The translations under genes and the position numbers were made by a program. The notes beneath the pieces are model-generated. The model did not search any database. It worked only from the letters and a program-made list of their open reading frames with translations, and was not told where the DNA came from. Source: CAZSAT01 sp964604675 (GTDB lineage: Bacteria; Myxococcota_A; UBA796; CAJQPC01). From it: 64,000 nt of DNA. The DNA is taken from contig CAZSAT010000010.1 of the NCBI GenBank assembly GCA_964604675.1, positions 1 to 64,000 of the forward strand. Reading direction: 5' to 3'. Below, piece after piece: positions 36,901-46,168 of this stretch. Positions within the stretch are counted from its first letter, which is position 1. Each line of letters begins with the position of its first letter.

Positions 36901-38736
36901 ATGGCGGAGGCGCTCTACATCGTCGGCACGGCCGGCCACATCGACCACGGCAAGACGAGCCTCGTGCGCGCGCTCACGGGTCGGGACCTCGACACCCTGC
37001 CCGAGGAGCGGCGCCGGGGCATCACCATCGCGCTCGGCTTCACGCGCCTCGATCTGGACGAGAGCCGGAGCCTGGCGTTCATCGACTGTCCCGGCCACGA
37101 GCGCCTCGTCCGCACCATGATCGCCGGTGCGAGCGGCATCGACGCCGTGCTGCTCTGTGTGAGCGCGTCGGAGGGTCTCATGCCCCAGACCCGTGAGCAC
37201 CTGGCCATCGTCGAGCTGCTCGGCGTGAAGCACGGGCTGGTCGCGCTGACCATGGCGGACCTGGTGGACGACGAGCTGGCCGAGCTCGCCGCGGAGGAGG
37301 TCGCCGACGAGCTGGTGGGCACCCCCCTCGAAGGTGCGCGCGTGATCGTCACCTCGGCCGAGACGGGCGCGGGCCTCGACGAGCTGCGGGGCGCCCTGGC
37401 CGAGCTGCCGGTCGACAGCCGGCGCGACCACGGCCCCTTCCGACTTCCCGTGGACCGGTGCTTCGTCATGAAGGGCTTCGGCACCGTCGTCACCGGCACG
37501 GTCCAGTCGGGTCGGGTGGTCGACGGCGACGAGGTGGTCCTCCTCCCCACGGGCGAGAAGGCGCGGGTGCGGGGCGTTCAGGTCCACGGCGAGGGCGTCG
37601 ACGCCAGCCGCGCCGGCTTGCGGACCGCACTGAACCTGGCCGGTGTGGAGCGTGAGGCCCTCCCTCGGGGCACCGTGCTCGCCCACCCGGACCGTCTCGC
37701 CGCCACGTCGATGCTGGACGTGCGCTACCGCCACCTCGACGACGCCGTGCCGATGGAGGCCGGGGTGCGCGTGCGCCTCTGCCTCGGCACGGCCGAGGTG
37801 CTGGCCGTGCTCGACCCGCTGGACCAGGACCAGCTCCTGCCGGGCGCGGTGGGCTTTGCCCAGATCCGGACGAGCGAGCCGGTGGTGTGCCTGCCGGGTG
37901 ACCGCTTCGTGGTGCGTCGCGAGTCCCCGATCACCACCCTGGGGGGCGGCACGGTGCTCGACCCGTGGGCCAGCCGCATCCGTCGTCGCGACAAGCCTCG
38001 CGCGGTCGCGCAGCTCGAGCGGCTCGAGGCCGGGGAGGTGGCGGTGCTGCTCGAACGAGCCGGCGCGCCCGGACTGCCCAAGGAGCTCGCCGCCCGGCGC
38101 GCACCCGATGCCGGAGAAGCCCTCGGCGACGTGGTGTTGGCCCCGGCCGAGCTCGCGGCCCACGAGGGGGCGGTGCTCGCTGGCCTGCGCGGTTGGCACA
38201 CCGAGCGACCCCTCGAGGCCGGTGCGCCGCGGCGCGCTCTGTGCCGGGGTCGCCTCGAGGCCCTCTCGGGGGTGGCGTTCAGCGCGCTCGTCACCCGGAT
38301 GGAAGGCCAGGGCTCGCTGGTGATCGAGGGTCCCCGAGCCCGGCTCCCCGGCTTCCAGGTGCGCCTGGACGCTGCGCAACAGGCCAGCGTGTCCACGCTG
38401 CTCGACCGCCTCGTCCCGACCGGGCTGGGAGGCCTCGACGCGGCCGAAGCCACCGAGGGCCTGCCGGACGGCGACGCGCTGCTCGCCCACCTGGTCAGCG
38501 GCGGACGCGTGGGACGGGTGGGTCCGCGGGTGTTCGACGGCCGCCACCTCCGCGATCTGGTGGGGAGGGTCCGCGCCGTGCTGGCCGCGGAGGGCGAGCT
38601 CACGCCCGGGCGCTTCAAGGAGCTCACGGGGCTCTCCCGGAAGGGCGCGATCCCGCTGCTGGAGTGGCTCGATCAGACCGGCGTGACCCTGCGCAAGGGT
38701 GACGTGCGCATCGCCCGGAAGTCTCCGCAGCGGTAG
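36901..38736 (+). CDS. selB: Selenocysteine-specific elongation factor SelB
   Basis: A 611-residue SelB that delivers Sec-tRNA to UGA codons with a SECIS element. GTPase motifs: AGHIDHGKT at residues 11-19, the switch II DCPGHE at 62-67, and TMADLVD in the guanine-recognition place. Domains 2-3 are seen in VDRCFVMKGFGTVVTGTVQSGRV and RTSEPVVCLPGDRFVVRRESPITTLGGGTVLDP, the latter being a SelB hallmark. The C-terminal third carries the winged-helix repeats that bind SECIS RNA (ending ELTGLSRKGAIPLLEWLDQTGVTLRKGD). ATG at 36901 is supported by TAGGCG just upstream. The organism must decode Sec, but selA, selD and tRNA-Sec are not in this window. Confidence 0.93.
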   Translation: MAEALYIVGTAGHIDHGKTSLVRALTGRDLDTLPEERRRGITIALGFTRLDLDESRSLAFIDCPGHERLVRTMIAGASGIDAVLLCVSASEGLMPQTREHLAIVELLGVKHGLVALTMADLVDDELAELAAEEVADELVGTPLEGARVIVTSAETGAGLDELRGALAELPVDSRRDHGPFRLPVDRCFVMKGFGTVVTGTVQSGRVVDGDEVVLLPTGEKARVRGVQVHGEGVDASRAGLRTALNLAGVEREALPRGTVLAHPDRLAATSMLDVRYRHLDDAVPMEAGVRVRLCLGTAEVLAVLDPLDQDQLLPGAVGFAQIRTSEPVVCLPGDRFVVRRESPITTLGGGTVLDPWASRIRRRDKPRAVAQLERLEAGEVAVLLERAGAPGLPKELAARRAPDAGEALGDVVLAPAELAAHEGAVLAGLRGWHTERPLEAGAPRRALCRGRLEALSGVAFSALVTRMEGQGSLVIEGPRARLPGFQVRLDAAQQASVSTLLDRLVPTGLGGLDAAEATEGLPDGDALLAHLVSGGRVGRVGPRVFDGRHLRDLVGRVRAVLAAEGELTPGRFKELTGLSRKGAIPLLEWLDQTGVTLRKGDVRIARKSPQR

Positions 38737-38776
38737 CTGGTCCGTCGCGCCCCGGATCGGTTGCGGAGGCCCGTGC

Positions 38777-38782
38777 TACGCT
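38777..38782 (+). promoter_or_regulatory. -10-like element TACGCT for PEGA gene
   Basis: TACGCT ends 24 bases before the TTG start at 38807; the leader contains GGGAGAGG. Confidence 0.4.
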
Positions 38783-38806
38783 CCCGCGGCAGTCCGGGAG
38801 AGGTCC

Positions 38807-39883
38807 TTGTTGCACAGGCTGGCGCCGCTGTTCGGCTGGGTTCTGATGTGCCTGATGGCCGTGCCCGCACTCGCGCAGGACGGTCCGACCGGCATCCTCC
38901 GGGTGGTGTCGGCGGTGCCTGGAAGCACGGTGCACATCGACTACGAGCAGGCGGGCGATGCCCCCCTCGTCAGCTACGTCTCCCCCGGTGCGCACACGGT
39001 GCGCGTGTCGGCCGACGGGCACGAACCCTTCGTCAGACGGGTCGAGGTCTTCGCCAACCAGACCACCGAGGTCTCCGCCCAGCTCCGTCCGGGCAAGGGC
39101 TCGGTGGAGTTCTTCGTGAAGCCCATGGGCGCGGTCGTGTTCATCCGGGGCAACGAGATCGGTCCTGCCCCGATCCGGCTGAGCCACCAGCAGGTCCAGG
39201 AGGGCACCCACCCCTACGAGGTCCGCGCGCCGCGCTACGAGCCCGTGAAGGGCGAGTTCGACTTCGGGCTCGGGAAGAACGTGCTGCTGTACCACGAGCT
39301 CGAACCGTCCGCCGGGCGCTTCAGCATCACCTCGAACCCCGAGGGCGCGTCGGTCTGGCTCGACGGTCGCCCCGTGGGCGAGACCCCCGTCAACATGCGC
39401 GACGTCGCCCAGGGTGTGCACGTGGTGCGGCTCGAGGCGGAGGGCTTCGCCACGGTCATCTCGGAGGTCGACACCACCGATGGCAGCAAGGGCGTGGTGA
39501 CCGAGCGCCTCCAGTCCAAGGGCGCCAAGGTGGTGCTCAAGACCGGGCATGCCGAGGGCGTGGCGCGCGTGCAGGGCCAGGTGCTCGGCAAGGGCAAGAA
39601 GGTCAAGCTCGAGCTGGGCAAGGGTCGCTACGACCTGACGCTCTCCAGCCCAAACGGCGAGGTCGCCGGTGTGCTCAAGGTGCCCGCGTCCGGCTGGATC
39701 GGTAGGAAGGCCGACTACGCCCACGGCACGCTGATCGAGGTGCCGCCCTTCTACCGCCGCTGGGGTTTCTGGACCGCGGTGGGCGTGGGGGCTGGCGGAG
39801 CCACCGCCGCCGCGGTGATCCTGTCCCGAGAGCCCGAGCCCGAGCCGCTGCCGGCTGGGGACCTCGTGGTCACGCTTCCTTAG
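38807..39883 (+). CDS. Exported PEGA-domain protein
   Basis: A 358-residue exported protein. TTG at 38807 is chosen because GGGAGAGG precedes it and it gives a good signal peptide (LLHRLAPLFGWVLMCLMAVPALAQD). The mature part contains several PEGA-type beta domains: LRVVSAVPGSTVHIDYEQAG..VSPGAHTVRVSADGHEPF, VEFFVKPMGAVVFIRGNEIGPAPI and FSITSNPEGASVWLDGRPVGETPVNMRDVAQGVHVVRLEAEGFA. A membrane helix (WTAVGVGAGGATAAAVIL) near residue 330 precedes a short Glu-Pro end. PEGA proteins are surface or envelope proteins, possibly carbohydrate-binding. Its TAG stop is part of the -10-like element of the next gene. Confidence 0.82.
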   Translation: MLHRLAPLFGWVLMCLMAVPALAQDGPTGILRVVSAVPGSTVHIDYEQAGDAPLVSYVSPGAHTVRVSADGHEPFVRRVEVFANQTTEVSAQLRPGKGSVEFFVKPMGAVVFIRGNEIGPAPIRLSHQQVQEGTHPYEVRAPRYEPVKGEFDFGLGKNVLLYHELEPSAGRFSITSNPEGASVWLDGRPVGETPVNMRDVAQGVHVVRLEAEGFATVISEVDTTDGSKGVVTERLQSKGAKVVLKTGHAEGVARVQGQVLGKGKKVKLELGKGRYDLTLSSPNGEVAGVLKVPASGWIGRKADYAHGTLIEVPPFYRRWGFWTAVGVGAGGATAAAVILSREPEPEPLPAGDLVVTLP

Positions 39884-39886
39884 GAC
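39881..39886 (+). promoter_or_regulatory. -10-like element TAGGAC including the upstream stop codon
   Basis: TAGGAC ends six bases before the ATG at 39893, and its first three bases are the stop codon of the PEGA gene. Confidence 0.4.
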
Positions 39887-39892
39887 CCGCGC

Positions 39893-42800
39893 ATGTTCCT
39901 GACGCTCGCCATGCTGGGATGTACCGGAGAGACGGAGGTCGAGACGAAGACCTCGATCCTCGTCGCGATCGAAGCCTCCGATCTGGCCAGCCTGGTCGCC
40001 ACCGCCGACACGGTCGGCCTGGTGGTCGACCCTGACGCGCCCTTCGAGGACGCCGACGGCAACGTGCTCTCCGGTGCCTACAGCGACACGATGACCTTCG
40101 AGGACGTGGTCACCGACGACGCCGAGCTCGAGCTCGTCTACCGGGTCGATGTGGATCCGGACTGGGAAGCCATCGACGTCATCGAGCTGAAGAAGGGCCG
40201 CAACGCGCCGTCGATGGTGTTCTCGGCCCTGGGCTGGTCGGGCGACAGCGTGGTGGCCCGCAGCCAGACCACCTCGGCCACCGACTTCGTGGACGACGAG
40301 ATCCTCGAGATCACGGTGCCCGGCCTCGCGCTGCTCGACACCCCCGAGCACGACTGCAACGACACGCTCGACAACGACGGCGACGGGTGGGCCGACGCGG
40401 CCGACCCCGACTGCGCCGACGACGGCACCAGCGAAGACGGCCTGGGCGAGAACGCCTGCAACGACGGGGTCGACAACGACGAAGACGGCACGGTCGACGC
40501 CGAGGACGACGACTGCGACGACGGCAGCGGCGAGACCGAGCACGAGCCCTGCCTCGACGGCCTCGACAACGACGGCGACGGCTGGACCGACGACGACGAC
40601 CCGGACTGCCACGAGGACTACGCCGACGAGGTCAACGCCACCTCGAGCTACGACTGCAACGACGGCGCGGACAACGACGGCGACGGCGCCATCGACAGCG
40701 CCGACGAAGACTGCGACGACGGGCGGGACTACGAAGAGCTGCAGGCCTGCGAGAACGGTCTGGACGACGACGGCGACGGCTGGGTCGACTTCGACGACCC
40801 CGACTGCGACACCGACGGCGACGAGCTCGGCTACACCGACGCCGAGTGCAACGACGACGAGGACAACGACGGCGACGGCCTCGAGGACTCCGACGACCCG
40901 GCCTGCGACAGCGCGGACGACGACGAGACGGCGCTCTGCGAAGACGGCCTGGACAACGACGCGGACGGCTGGACCGATCTCGACGATCCTGGCTGTGCCA
41001 ACGACGAGCTGGCCGACGAGGACGATGGCTTCGGCAGCACGGAGTGCAACGACGGCATCGACAACGACGGCGACACCTACACCGATGCCGGCGATCCCGA
41101 GTGCGCCGACGCCAACGACGACGCCGAGGCCACCATCTGCAGCGATGGTCTGGACAACGACGGCGACGGCTGGATCGACGACGACGACCCCGACTGCGGC
41201 ACCGACGGCAACGAGCTGGGCTACGGCTCCACCGAGTGCAACGACGGCGCCGACAACGACGGCGACGGCAGCGCCGACGGCTCCGACGCCGACTGTGTCT
41301 CGGCCGAGGACGACGACGAGCAGGACTTCTGCAACAACGGCCTGGACGACGACGGTGACGGCTGGTTCGACGGCGACGACCCCGACTGCGCGGTCGACGT
41401 CACCGAGAACGGCTTCGGCTCCGATGCCTGCAACGACGGCGTCGACAACGACGGCGACCTGGGCATCGACGCCCTCGACTCGGCGTGCTCAGCGGCCACC
41501 GACAGCACCGAGGAGCCGGGCTGCGAGAACGGCCTGGACGACGACGGCGACGGCTGGATCGACGCCGACGACCCGGAGTGCGCCACCGGCAGCGAGGAGT
41601 CCGGCAAGGCCACGGCGTACGAGTGCAACGACGAGGCGAACAACGACACCGGGGAAGACACGGCGATCGATGCCGACGACGTCGACTGCGAGGACGGGAC
41701 CGACGACTCCGAAGCGGCCGACCCGGCCTGCGACAACGGCGTCGACGACGACGGCGACGGCTGGGTCGACCTGGACGATCCGGGCTGCGCGGACGCGGCG
41801 GACGACGACGAGAGTCCGGTGGCCTCGAGCTACGCCTGCAACGACGGCGTCGACAGCGACAGCGACGGCTGGGTCGACAGCGAGGACCCGGGCTGCGACG
41901 ACGGCCTCGACAACGACGAGATCGACGTGTCGGACTGCAACGACGGCCTCGATGGCGACAACGACGGCTGGTACGACAGCGACGATCCCGACTGCGCCAC
42001 GCCGGATGGCACGGAGTCCGGCTTCGGCACGACCGGCTGCAACGACGACGAGGACAACGACGAGGACGGCTACGCCGACGTCGACGATCCCGGCTGCGAC
42101 GATGCCTGGGACACCAACGAGGCCGACGACGCGGACTCCTGCTCCGACGGCACCGACGACGATGGCGACGGCTGGACCGACGACGACGATCCCGACTGCG
42201 CGAGCGGCGACGAGGAGCTCGGCGTGGGCTCGACCGCCTGCAACGACGGGGTGGACAACGACGGCGACGACCTGACCGACGCCGACGACCCCGCCTGCAC
42301 CTCGGCCGAGGTGGACGACGAGACCGATGGCGACTGCCTGGACGGCCTCGACGGCGACGGCGACGGCTGGACCGACGCCGACGACCCCGACTGCGCGACA
42401 GGGACCACCGAAGCCGGCTTCGGCGGCACGGCCTGCAACGACGGCACGGACAACGACGGTGACCTGGCCATCGACGCGGCCGACGCGGACTGCGCGGACG
42501 CGTGGGACTCGGTGGAGGACGGCGACGTCGACGACTGCGAGAACGGCTCCGACGACGACGGGGACGGCTGGACCGACGGCGACGACGTCGACTGCCTGAC
42601 CGAGGGCAGCGAGGGCGGCTACGCGGGCTGGCTCTGCAACGACGGCGTCGACAACGACGGCGACGGGGATTTGGACGCGGACGACGCGGACTGCGTGGTC
42701 GCCTGGCAGGACTTCGAGTCGGCCGATCCGACCTGTGACAACGGCGCCGACGACGACGGCGACGGCTGGTTCGACGACGACGACCCCGACTGTGCGACGG

Positions 42801-44170
42801 GTGAGGACGAGGTGGGCTACACCCTGCTGGCGTGCAACAACGGCGAGGACGACGACGGCGACACCTACGCGGACGCCCTCGACGCCGACTGCGACGACGC
42901 CTTCGACCTCGACGAGGACGCCGCGGTGGCGAGCTGCACCAACGGCCTCGACGACGACGGCGACGGCTGGACCGACGAGGAGGACCCGGACTGCGCCTTC
43001 GGCGGTCTGGAGCACCTGGGCGGTCTCGGCGATGCGGCGTGCAACGACGGTGCCGACAACGACGGCGACACCTTCGCCGACGCCGACGATCTGGAGTGCC
43101 TGCTCGCCCTGCAGTCGGACGAAGACCTCGCCGACCTCGGCAGCTGCGACAACGACACCGACGACGACGGCGACGGCTGGACCGACTGGGACGACCCGGA
43201 CTGCTTGATCTACGGCGGCGAGCTCGCTTGGTCGCTGAGCGTCTGCAACAACGGCGCGGACGACGACGGGGACGGTGACGTGGATGCCGACGACCGCGGC
43301 TGCGAGCACGGCCTCGATCCCGAGGAGGCCGACGCGGCCGTGGTCTGCATCAACGGCGCCGACGACGACGGCGACGGCTGGATCGACGACGCGGACCCGG
43401 ACTGCGTGGTGAGCACTGCGGAGGCGGGTGCCACGGGCGTGGCGGAGTGCGAGGACGGCGTGGACAACGATGGCGACGGCGCCACCGACGGCGACGACGA
43501 GCAGTGCACGACCGCGCTCGACAACCTCGAGGCTTTGTCCTCCGGCGCCGACTGCGACGACGGCACCGACAACGACGGCGACGGCTGGACCGACGGCGAC
43601 GACCCGGACTGTGGCTGGGGTGCGAGCGAGGAGGGCTACGAGACCTCCTGGGACTGCAACGACGGCACCGACGGCGACAAGGATGGCTACATCGACGCCG
43701 ACGACCCCGGCTGCGACTCCGCCTTCGACGACGACGAGACGCACATCGACGGGTGCGCCAACGGCGAGGACGACGATGGCGACGGCTGGATCGACCTGGA
43801 CGATCCGGGCTGCCCGACAGCCACCACCCTCGACGAGGACGACGGTGTGGCGGGGGAGTACACCTGCAACGACGGCGTGGACAACGACAAGGACGGCCTG
43901 GCCGACGCCGACGACCCCGGCTGCGACGACGGCTACGACACCGACGAGGCCGACCCGTCCACGGAGTGCAACGACGGCGTGGACAACGACGGCGACGGCT
44001 GGATCGATCTGGACGACCCGGTCTGCACCGACGTCGGGGTCCTGCTGGAGGACGACGGGCTCGACACCGACGTCGAGTGCAACGATGGCCTGGACAACGA
44101 CACCGACGGGCTGGCCGACAGCGCCGACAGCGACTGCAGCTCGGCGGAGGACAACAACGAGACGAGCTGA
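39893..44170 (+). CDS. Giant acidic lipoprotein with 38 CNDGxDNDGDG repeats
   Basis: A 1425-residue protein. The signal is MFLTLAMLGC (lipobox Cys 10). Residues 11-154 form a non-repeated domain of unknown fold (ASDLASLVATADTVGLVVDPDAPFED...). Residues 155 to the end are 38 repeats of about 33 residues with the core C-N-D-G-x-D-N-D-G-D-G-x-x-D-x-D-D-P-D-C: two Cys (likely one disulfide) around a calcium-binding-type DxDxDG loop. Units alternate: odd ones have Gly-Trp after the loop and end in EloGYGST-like text, even ones lack the Trp and end in DDDE-like text. The protein is strongly acidic and should form a long calcium-stiffened rod on the cell surface, perhaps an adhesin. There is no C-terminal anchor. 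Confidence 0.88.
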   Translation: MFLTLAMLGCTGETEVETKTSILVAIEASDLASLVATADTVGLVVDPDAPFEDADGNVLSGAYSDTMTFEDVVTDDAELELVYRVDVDPDWEAIDVIELKKGRNAPSMVFSALGWSGDSVVARSQTTSATDFVDDEILEITVPGLALLDTPEHDCNDTLDNDGDGWADAADPDCADDGTSEDGLGENACNDGVDNDEDGTVDAEDDDCDDGSGETEHEPCLDGLDNDGDGWTDDDDPDCHEDYADEVNATSSYDCNDGADNDGDGAIDSADEDCDDGRDYEELQACENGLDDDGDGWVDFDDPDCDTDGDELGYTDAECNDDEDNDGDGLEDSDDPACDSADDDETALCEDGLDNDADGWTDLDDPGCANDELADEDDGFGSTECNDGIDNDGDTYTDAGDPECADANDDAEATICSDGLDNDGDGWIDDDDPDCGTDGNELGYGSTECNDGADNDGDGSADGSDADCVSAEDDDEQDFCNNGLDDDGDGWFDGDDPDCAVDVTENGFGSDACNDGVDNDGDLGIDALDSACSAATDSTEEPGCENGLDDDGDGWIDADDPECATGSEESGKATAYECNDEANNDTGEDTAIDADDVDCEDGTDDSEAADPACDNGVDDDGDGWVDLDDPGCADAADDDESPVASSYACNDGVDSDSDGWVDSEDPGCDDGLDNDEIDVSDCNDGLDGDNDGWYDSDDPDCATPDGTESGFGTTGCNDDEDNDEDGYADVDDPGCDDAWDTNEADDADSCSDGTDDDGDGWTDDDDPDCASGDEELGVGSTACNDGVDNDGDDLTDADDPACTSAEVDDETDGDCLDGLDGDGDGWTDADDPDCATGTTEAGFGGTACNDGTDNDGDLAIDAADADCADAWDSVEDGDVDDCENGSDDDGDGWTDGDDVDCLTEGSEGGYAGWLCNDGVDNDGDGDLDADDADCVVAWQDFESADPTCDNGADDDGDGWFDDDDPDCATGEDEVGYTLLACNNGEDDDGDTYADALDADCDDAFDLDEDAAVASCTNGLDDDGDGWTDEEDPDCAFGGLEHLGGLGDAACNDGADNDGDTFADADDLECLLALQSDEDLADLGSCDNDTDDDGDGWTDWDDPDCLIYGGELAWSLSVCNNGADDDGDGDVDADDRGCEHGLDPEEADAAVVCINGADDDGDGWIDDADPDCVVSTAEAGATGVAECEDGVDNDGDGATDGDDEQCTTALDNLEALSSGADCDDGTDNDGDGWTDGDDPDCGWGASEEGYETSWDCNDGTDGDKDGYIDADDPGCDSAFDDDETHIDGCANGEDDDGDGWIDLDDPGCPTATTLDEDDGVAGEYTCNDGVDNDKDGLADADDPGCDDGYDTDEADPSTECNDGVDNDGDGWIDLDDPVCTDVGVLLEDDGLDTDVECNDGLDNDTDGLADSADSDCSSAEDNNETS
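40355..44164 (+). repeat. 38-unit CNDGxDNDGDG repeat region
   Basis: Degenerate tandem units of about 100 bases, paired into a module of about 200 bases by the presence or absence of a Trp codon. Low nucleotide identity between units argues for an old array. Confidence 0.85.
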
Positions 44171-44188
44171 TCGGGCGGGCTGATCCGT

Positions 44189-44194
44189 TAGGGG
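44189..44194 (+). promoter_or_regulatory. -10-like element TAGGGG for aspS
   Basis: TAGGGG lies 30 bases upstream of the aspS ATG, and the leader carries GGGAGA before the start. Confidence 0.3.
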
Positions 44195-44224
44195 GCGCTC
44201 CGCTGAAGCGCGCCGGGAGATCCC

Positions 44225-45991
44225 ATGCTGTCCACCGTCCGTCGTACCCACACCTGCGGCGAGCTCCGTGCCGAGCACGAGGGCACCACCGTCCGACTCC
44301 AGGGCTGGGTCAACAGCTACCGTGACCTGGGCGGTGTGGTCTTCGTCGACCTCCGGGACCGCTACGGCGTGGTCCAGATCACCGCTGACGAGCGCGTGGC
44401 CGACGAGCTCCGCGCGGTCGCCGCGCGCTGCCGCAACGAGTACGTCGTCGAGATCTCCGGCACGGTCGCGGTGCGTTCGAACCCCAACCAGCGCCTCCCC
44501 ACGGGCGCGGTCGAGGTCATCCCCAGCTCGGTGGAGATCCTGTCGACCACGCCGCCGCTGCCGTTCTCGCTCGAGACCGCCGCCGACGCCCACGAGGAGA
44601 CGCGCCTCCGCTACCGCTACCTCGACCTGAGGCGCCCGGAGCTGCTGGCCAACTTCACCACGCGGCACAAGGCGGCGCAGTCGGTCCGGCGCTACCTCGA
44701 CAGCGAGAGCTTCCTCGAGGTCGAGACCCCGGTCCTGACCAAGGCCACGCCGGAGGGGGCGCGCGACTACCTGGTGCCGAGCCGCGTGCACGAAGGCCAG
44801 TGGTACGCCCTGCCCCAGAGCCCGCAGCTGTTCAAGCAGATCCTGATGATCTCGGGCTTCGATCGCTACTTCCAGATCGTGAAGTGCTTCCGCGACGAGG
44901 ACCTGCGCGCCGACCGCCAGCCCGAGTTCACCCAGATCGACATCGAGATGACCTTCCCGGTGCGCGAGACCGTGATGGAGGTGGCCGAGGGGGTGGCGCG
45001 CAACATGTGGCAGGACGTGCTGGGTCGGGACATCGGGGCGATCCCCCGGCTGTCCTACGACGAGTCGATGCGCCGCTTCGGGGTCGATGCTCCCGACATC
45101 CGCTTCGGTCTCGAGCACAGCGTCGTCACCTCCGAGCTCGCGGGGTCGGAGTCGCAGGTCATCCAGGGCGGCCTGGTCGATGGCGGCATCGCGAAGGCCT
45201 TCGCGATCCCGGGCGGTGCCAGCAAGGCGTCGCGGAAGGTGCTCGACCGCTGGACGCAGTTCGTGCGGCGGTACGGCATGGGTGGGCTCTTGTGGGGCAA
45301 GCTCGTCGATGGCGCCTGGAGCGGGCCGATGGGCAAGCTCCTGAGCGACGACGAGCGGTCGGCGGTGGCCTCGGCCACGGGCGCGTCGGACGGCGACCTG
45401 GTGCTCCTGGGTGTCGGGCCGGCAGCCCGCGTGCATGCAGGGCTCGGCAAGCTCCGCGCGAGCCTGGGCAAGGAGCTCGAGCTCATCGAGCCGGGCGTGT
45501 TCGCCTTCTGCTGGGTCGTCGACTTTCCGAGCTTCGAGTGGGACGAGGACGCCGAGCGCTACTTCGCGTGCCACCACCCGTTCACGTCACCGCGCCCCGA
45601 GCACCGCCACCTGCTGGCGCACCCCGAGCGCCTGGGTGAGGTCTACGCCGACGCCTACGACCTGGTGTGCAACGGCTACGAGATCGCGGGCGGCTCCATC
45701 CGAATCCACGACCAGGAGCTGCAGGGCCACGTGTTCAAGGCGCTCGGTCTCTCCGAGGAGGAGGCCGAGGAGAAGTTCGGCTTCCTGCTCGAGGCGCTGC
45801 AGCACGGTGCGCCGCCCCACGGTGGTATCGCCTTCGGCTTCGATCGCTGCGTGATGCTCCTGGCCGGCACGGAGAACATCCGTGACGTGATCGCCTTCCC
45901 CAAGACCGCGAGCGCCCAGGACCTGATGAGCGGCGCCCCCAGCTCGGTGGATGCCGATCAGCTGGCAGAGGTCCACGTCAGGAACGTCTGA
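44225..45991 (+). CDS. aspS: Aspartyl-tRNA synthetase
   Basis: A 588-residue bacterial-type AspRS. The N-terminal OB-fold anticodon-binding domain is LRAEHEGTTVRLQGWVNSYRDLGGVVFVDLRDRYGVVQI. Class II motifs follow: motif 1 around RRYLDSESFLEVETPVLTKATPEGARDYLVPSR, motif 2 FRDEDLRADRQPEFTQIDIEM, and motif 3 GIAFGFDRCVMLLAGTENIRDVIAFPKT. Between motifs 2 and 3 lies the GAD insertion domain typical of bacterial enzymes. Whether it charges only tRNA-Asp or also tRNA-Asn cannot be decided here. ATG at 44225 has GGGAG eight bases upstream. Confidence 0.96.
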   Translation: MLSTVRRTHTCGELRAEHEGTTVRLQGWVNSYRDLGGVVFVDLRDRYGVVQITADERVADELRAVAARCRNEYVVEISGTVAVRSNPNQRLPTGAVEVIPSSVEILSTTPPLPFSLETAADAHEETRLRYRYLDLRRPELLANFTTRHKAAQSVRRYLDSESFLEVETPVLTKATPEGARDYLVPSRVHEGQWYALPQSPQLFKQILMISGFDRYFQIVKCFRDEDLRADRQPEFTQIDIEMTFPVRETVMEVAEGVARNMWQDVLGRDIGAIPRLSYDESMRRFGVDAPDIRFGLEHSVVTSELAGSESQVIQGGLVDGGIAKAFAIPGGASKASRKVLDRWTQFVRRYGMGGLLWGKLVDGAWSGPMGKLLSDDERSAVASATGASDGDLVLLGVGPAARVHAGLGKLRASLGKELELIEPGVFAFCWVVDFPSFEWDEDAERYFACHHPFTSPRPEHRHLLAHPERLGEVYADAYDLVCNGYEIAGGSIRIHDQELQGHVFKALGLSEEEAEEKFGFLLEALQHGAPPHGGIAFGFDRCVMLLAGTENIRDVIAFPKTASAQDLMSGAPSSVDADQLAEVHVRNV

Positions 45992-46025
45992 GGTCTGGCC
46001 CGTCCTCGGGCGGTCGGTCCGCGTC

Positions 46026-46139
46026 TCAGAAGAGCGCGAACCAGCTCTGCTCCACGGCCGCGATGGCCAGCGCGAGCAGCAGGGCGAGGTAGATGCCGGC
46101 GTCCACCTGGGAGCGGGGAACCTGGGTGCGCGTCATCAT
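46026..46139 (-). CDS. 37-residue membrane peptide with strong promoter
   Basis: A tiny protein (MMTRTQVPRSQVDAGIYLALLLALAIAAVEQSWFALF): a basic head, one hydrophobic helix (IYLALLLALAIAAV) and an aromatic tail. It is preceded by AGGAGG five bases before the first ATG and by a canonical promoter (TTGACT, TACCGT) about 60 bases upstream, so it is probably well expressed despite its size. It looks like a small bitopic protein that docks onto a larger membrane complex. No family is recognised. The much longer frame extending to 48698 is a shadow of the SPFH and zinc-ribbon genes. Confidence 0.7.
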   Translation of the reverse strand: MMTRTQVPRSQVDAGIYLALLLALAIAAVEQSWFALF

Positions 46140-46168
46140 GGGTGCCTCCTGGGTCGAGGAGTGCTCCC

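Noticed and set aside
40355..44164. Regular repeats considered as a possible CRISPR array
   Set aside because: The repeats are degenerate, coding and have no unique spacers between identical repeats; no cas genes are present.
41489..45577. A 1362-codon frame antisense to the repeat lipoprotein and aspS
   Set aside because: Its Val/Ala-rich periodic text (VAVVVGAVVA) is the mirror of the Asp-rich repeats and it also runs through aspS, so it is a shadow.
46000..46014. Short inverted repeat GCCCG/CGGGC after aspS as a terminator
   Set aside because: Only five base pairs and no T-rich or TTCGTT-like tail.
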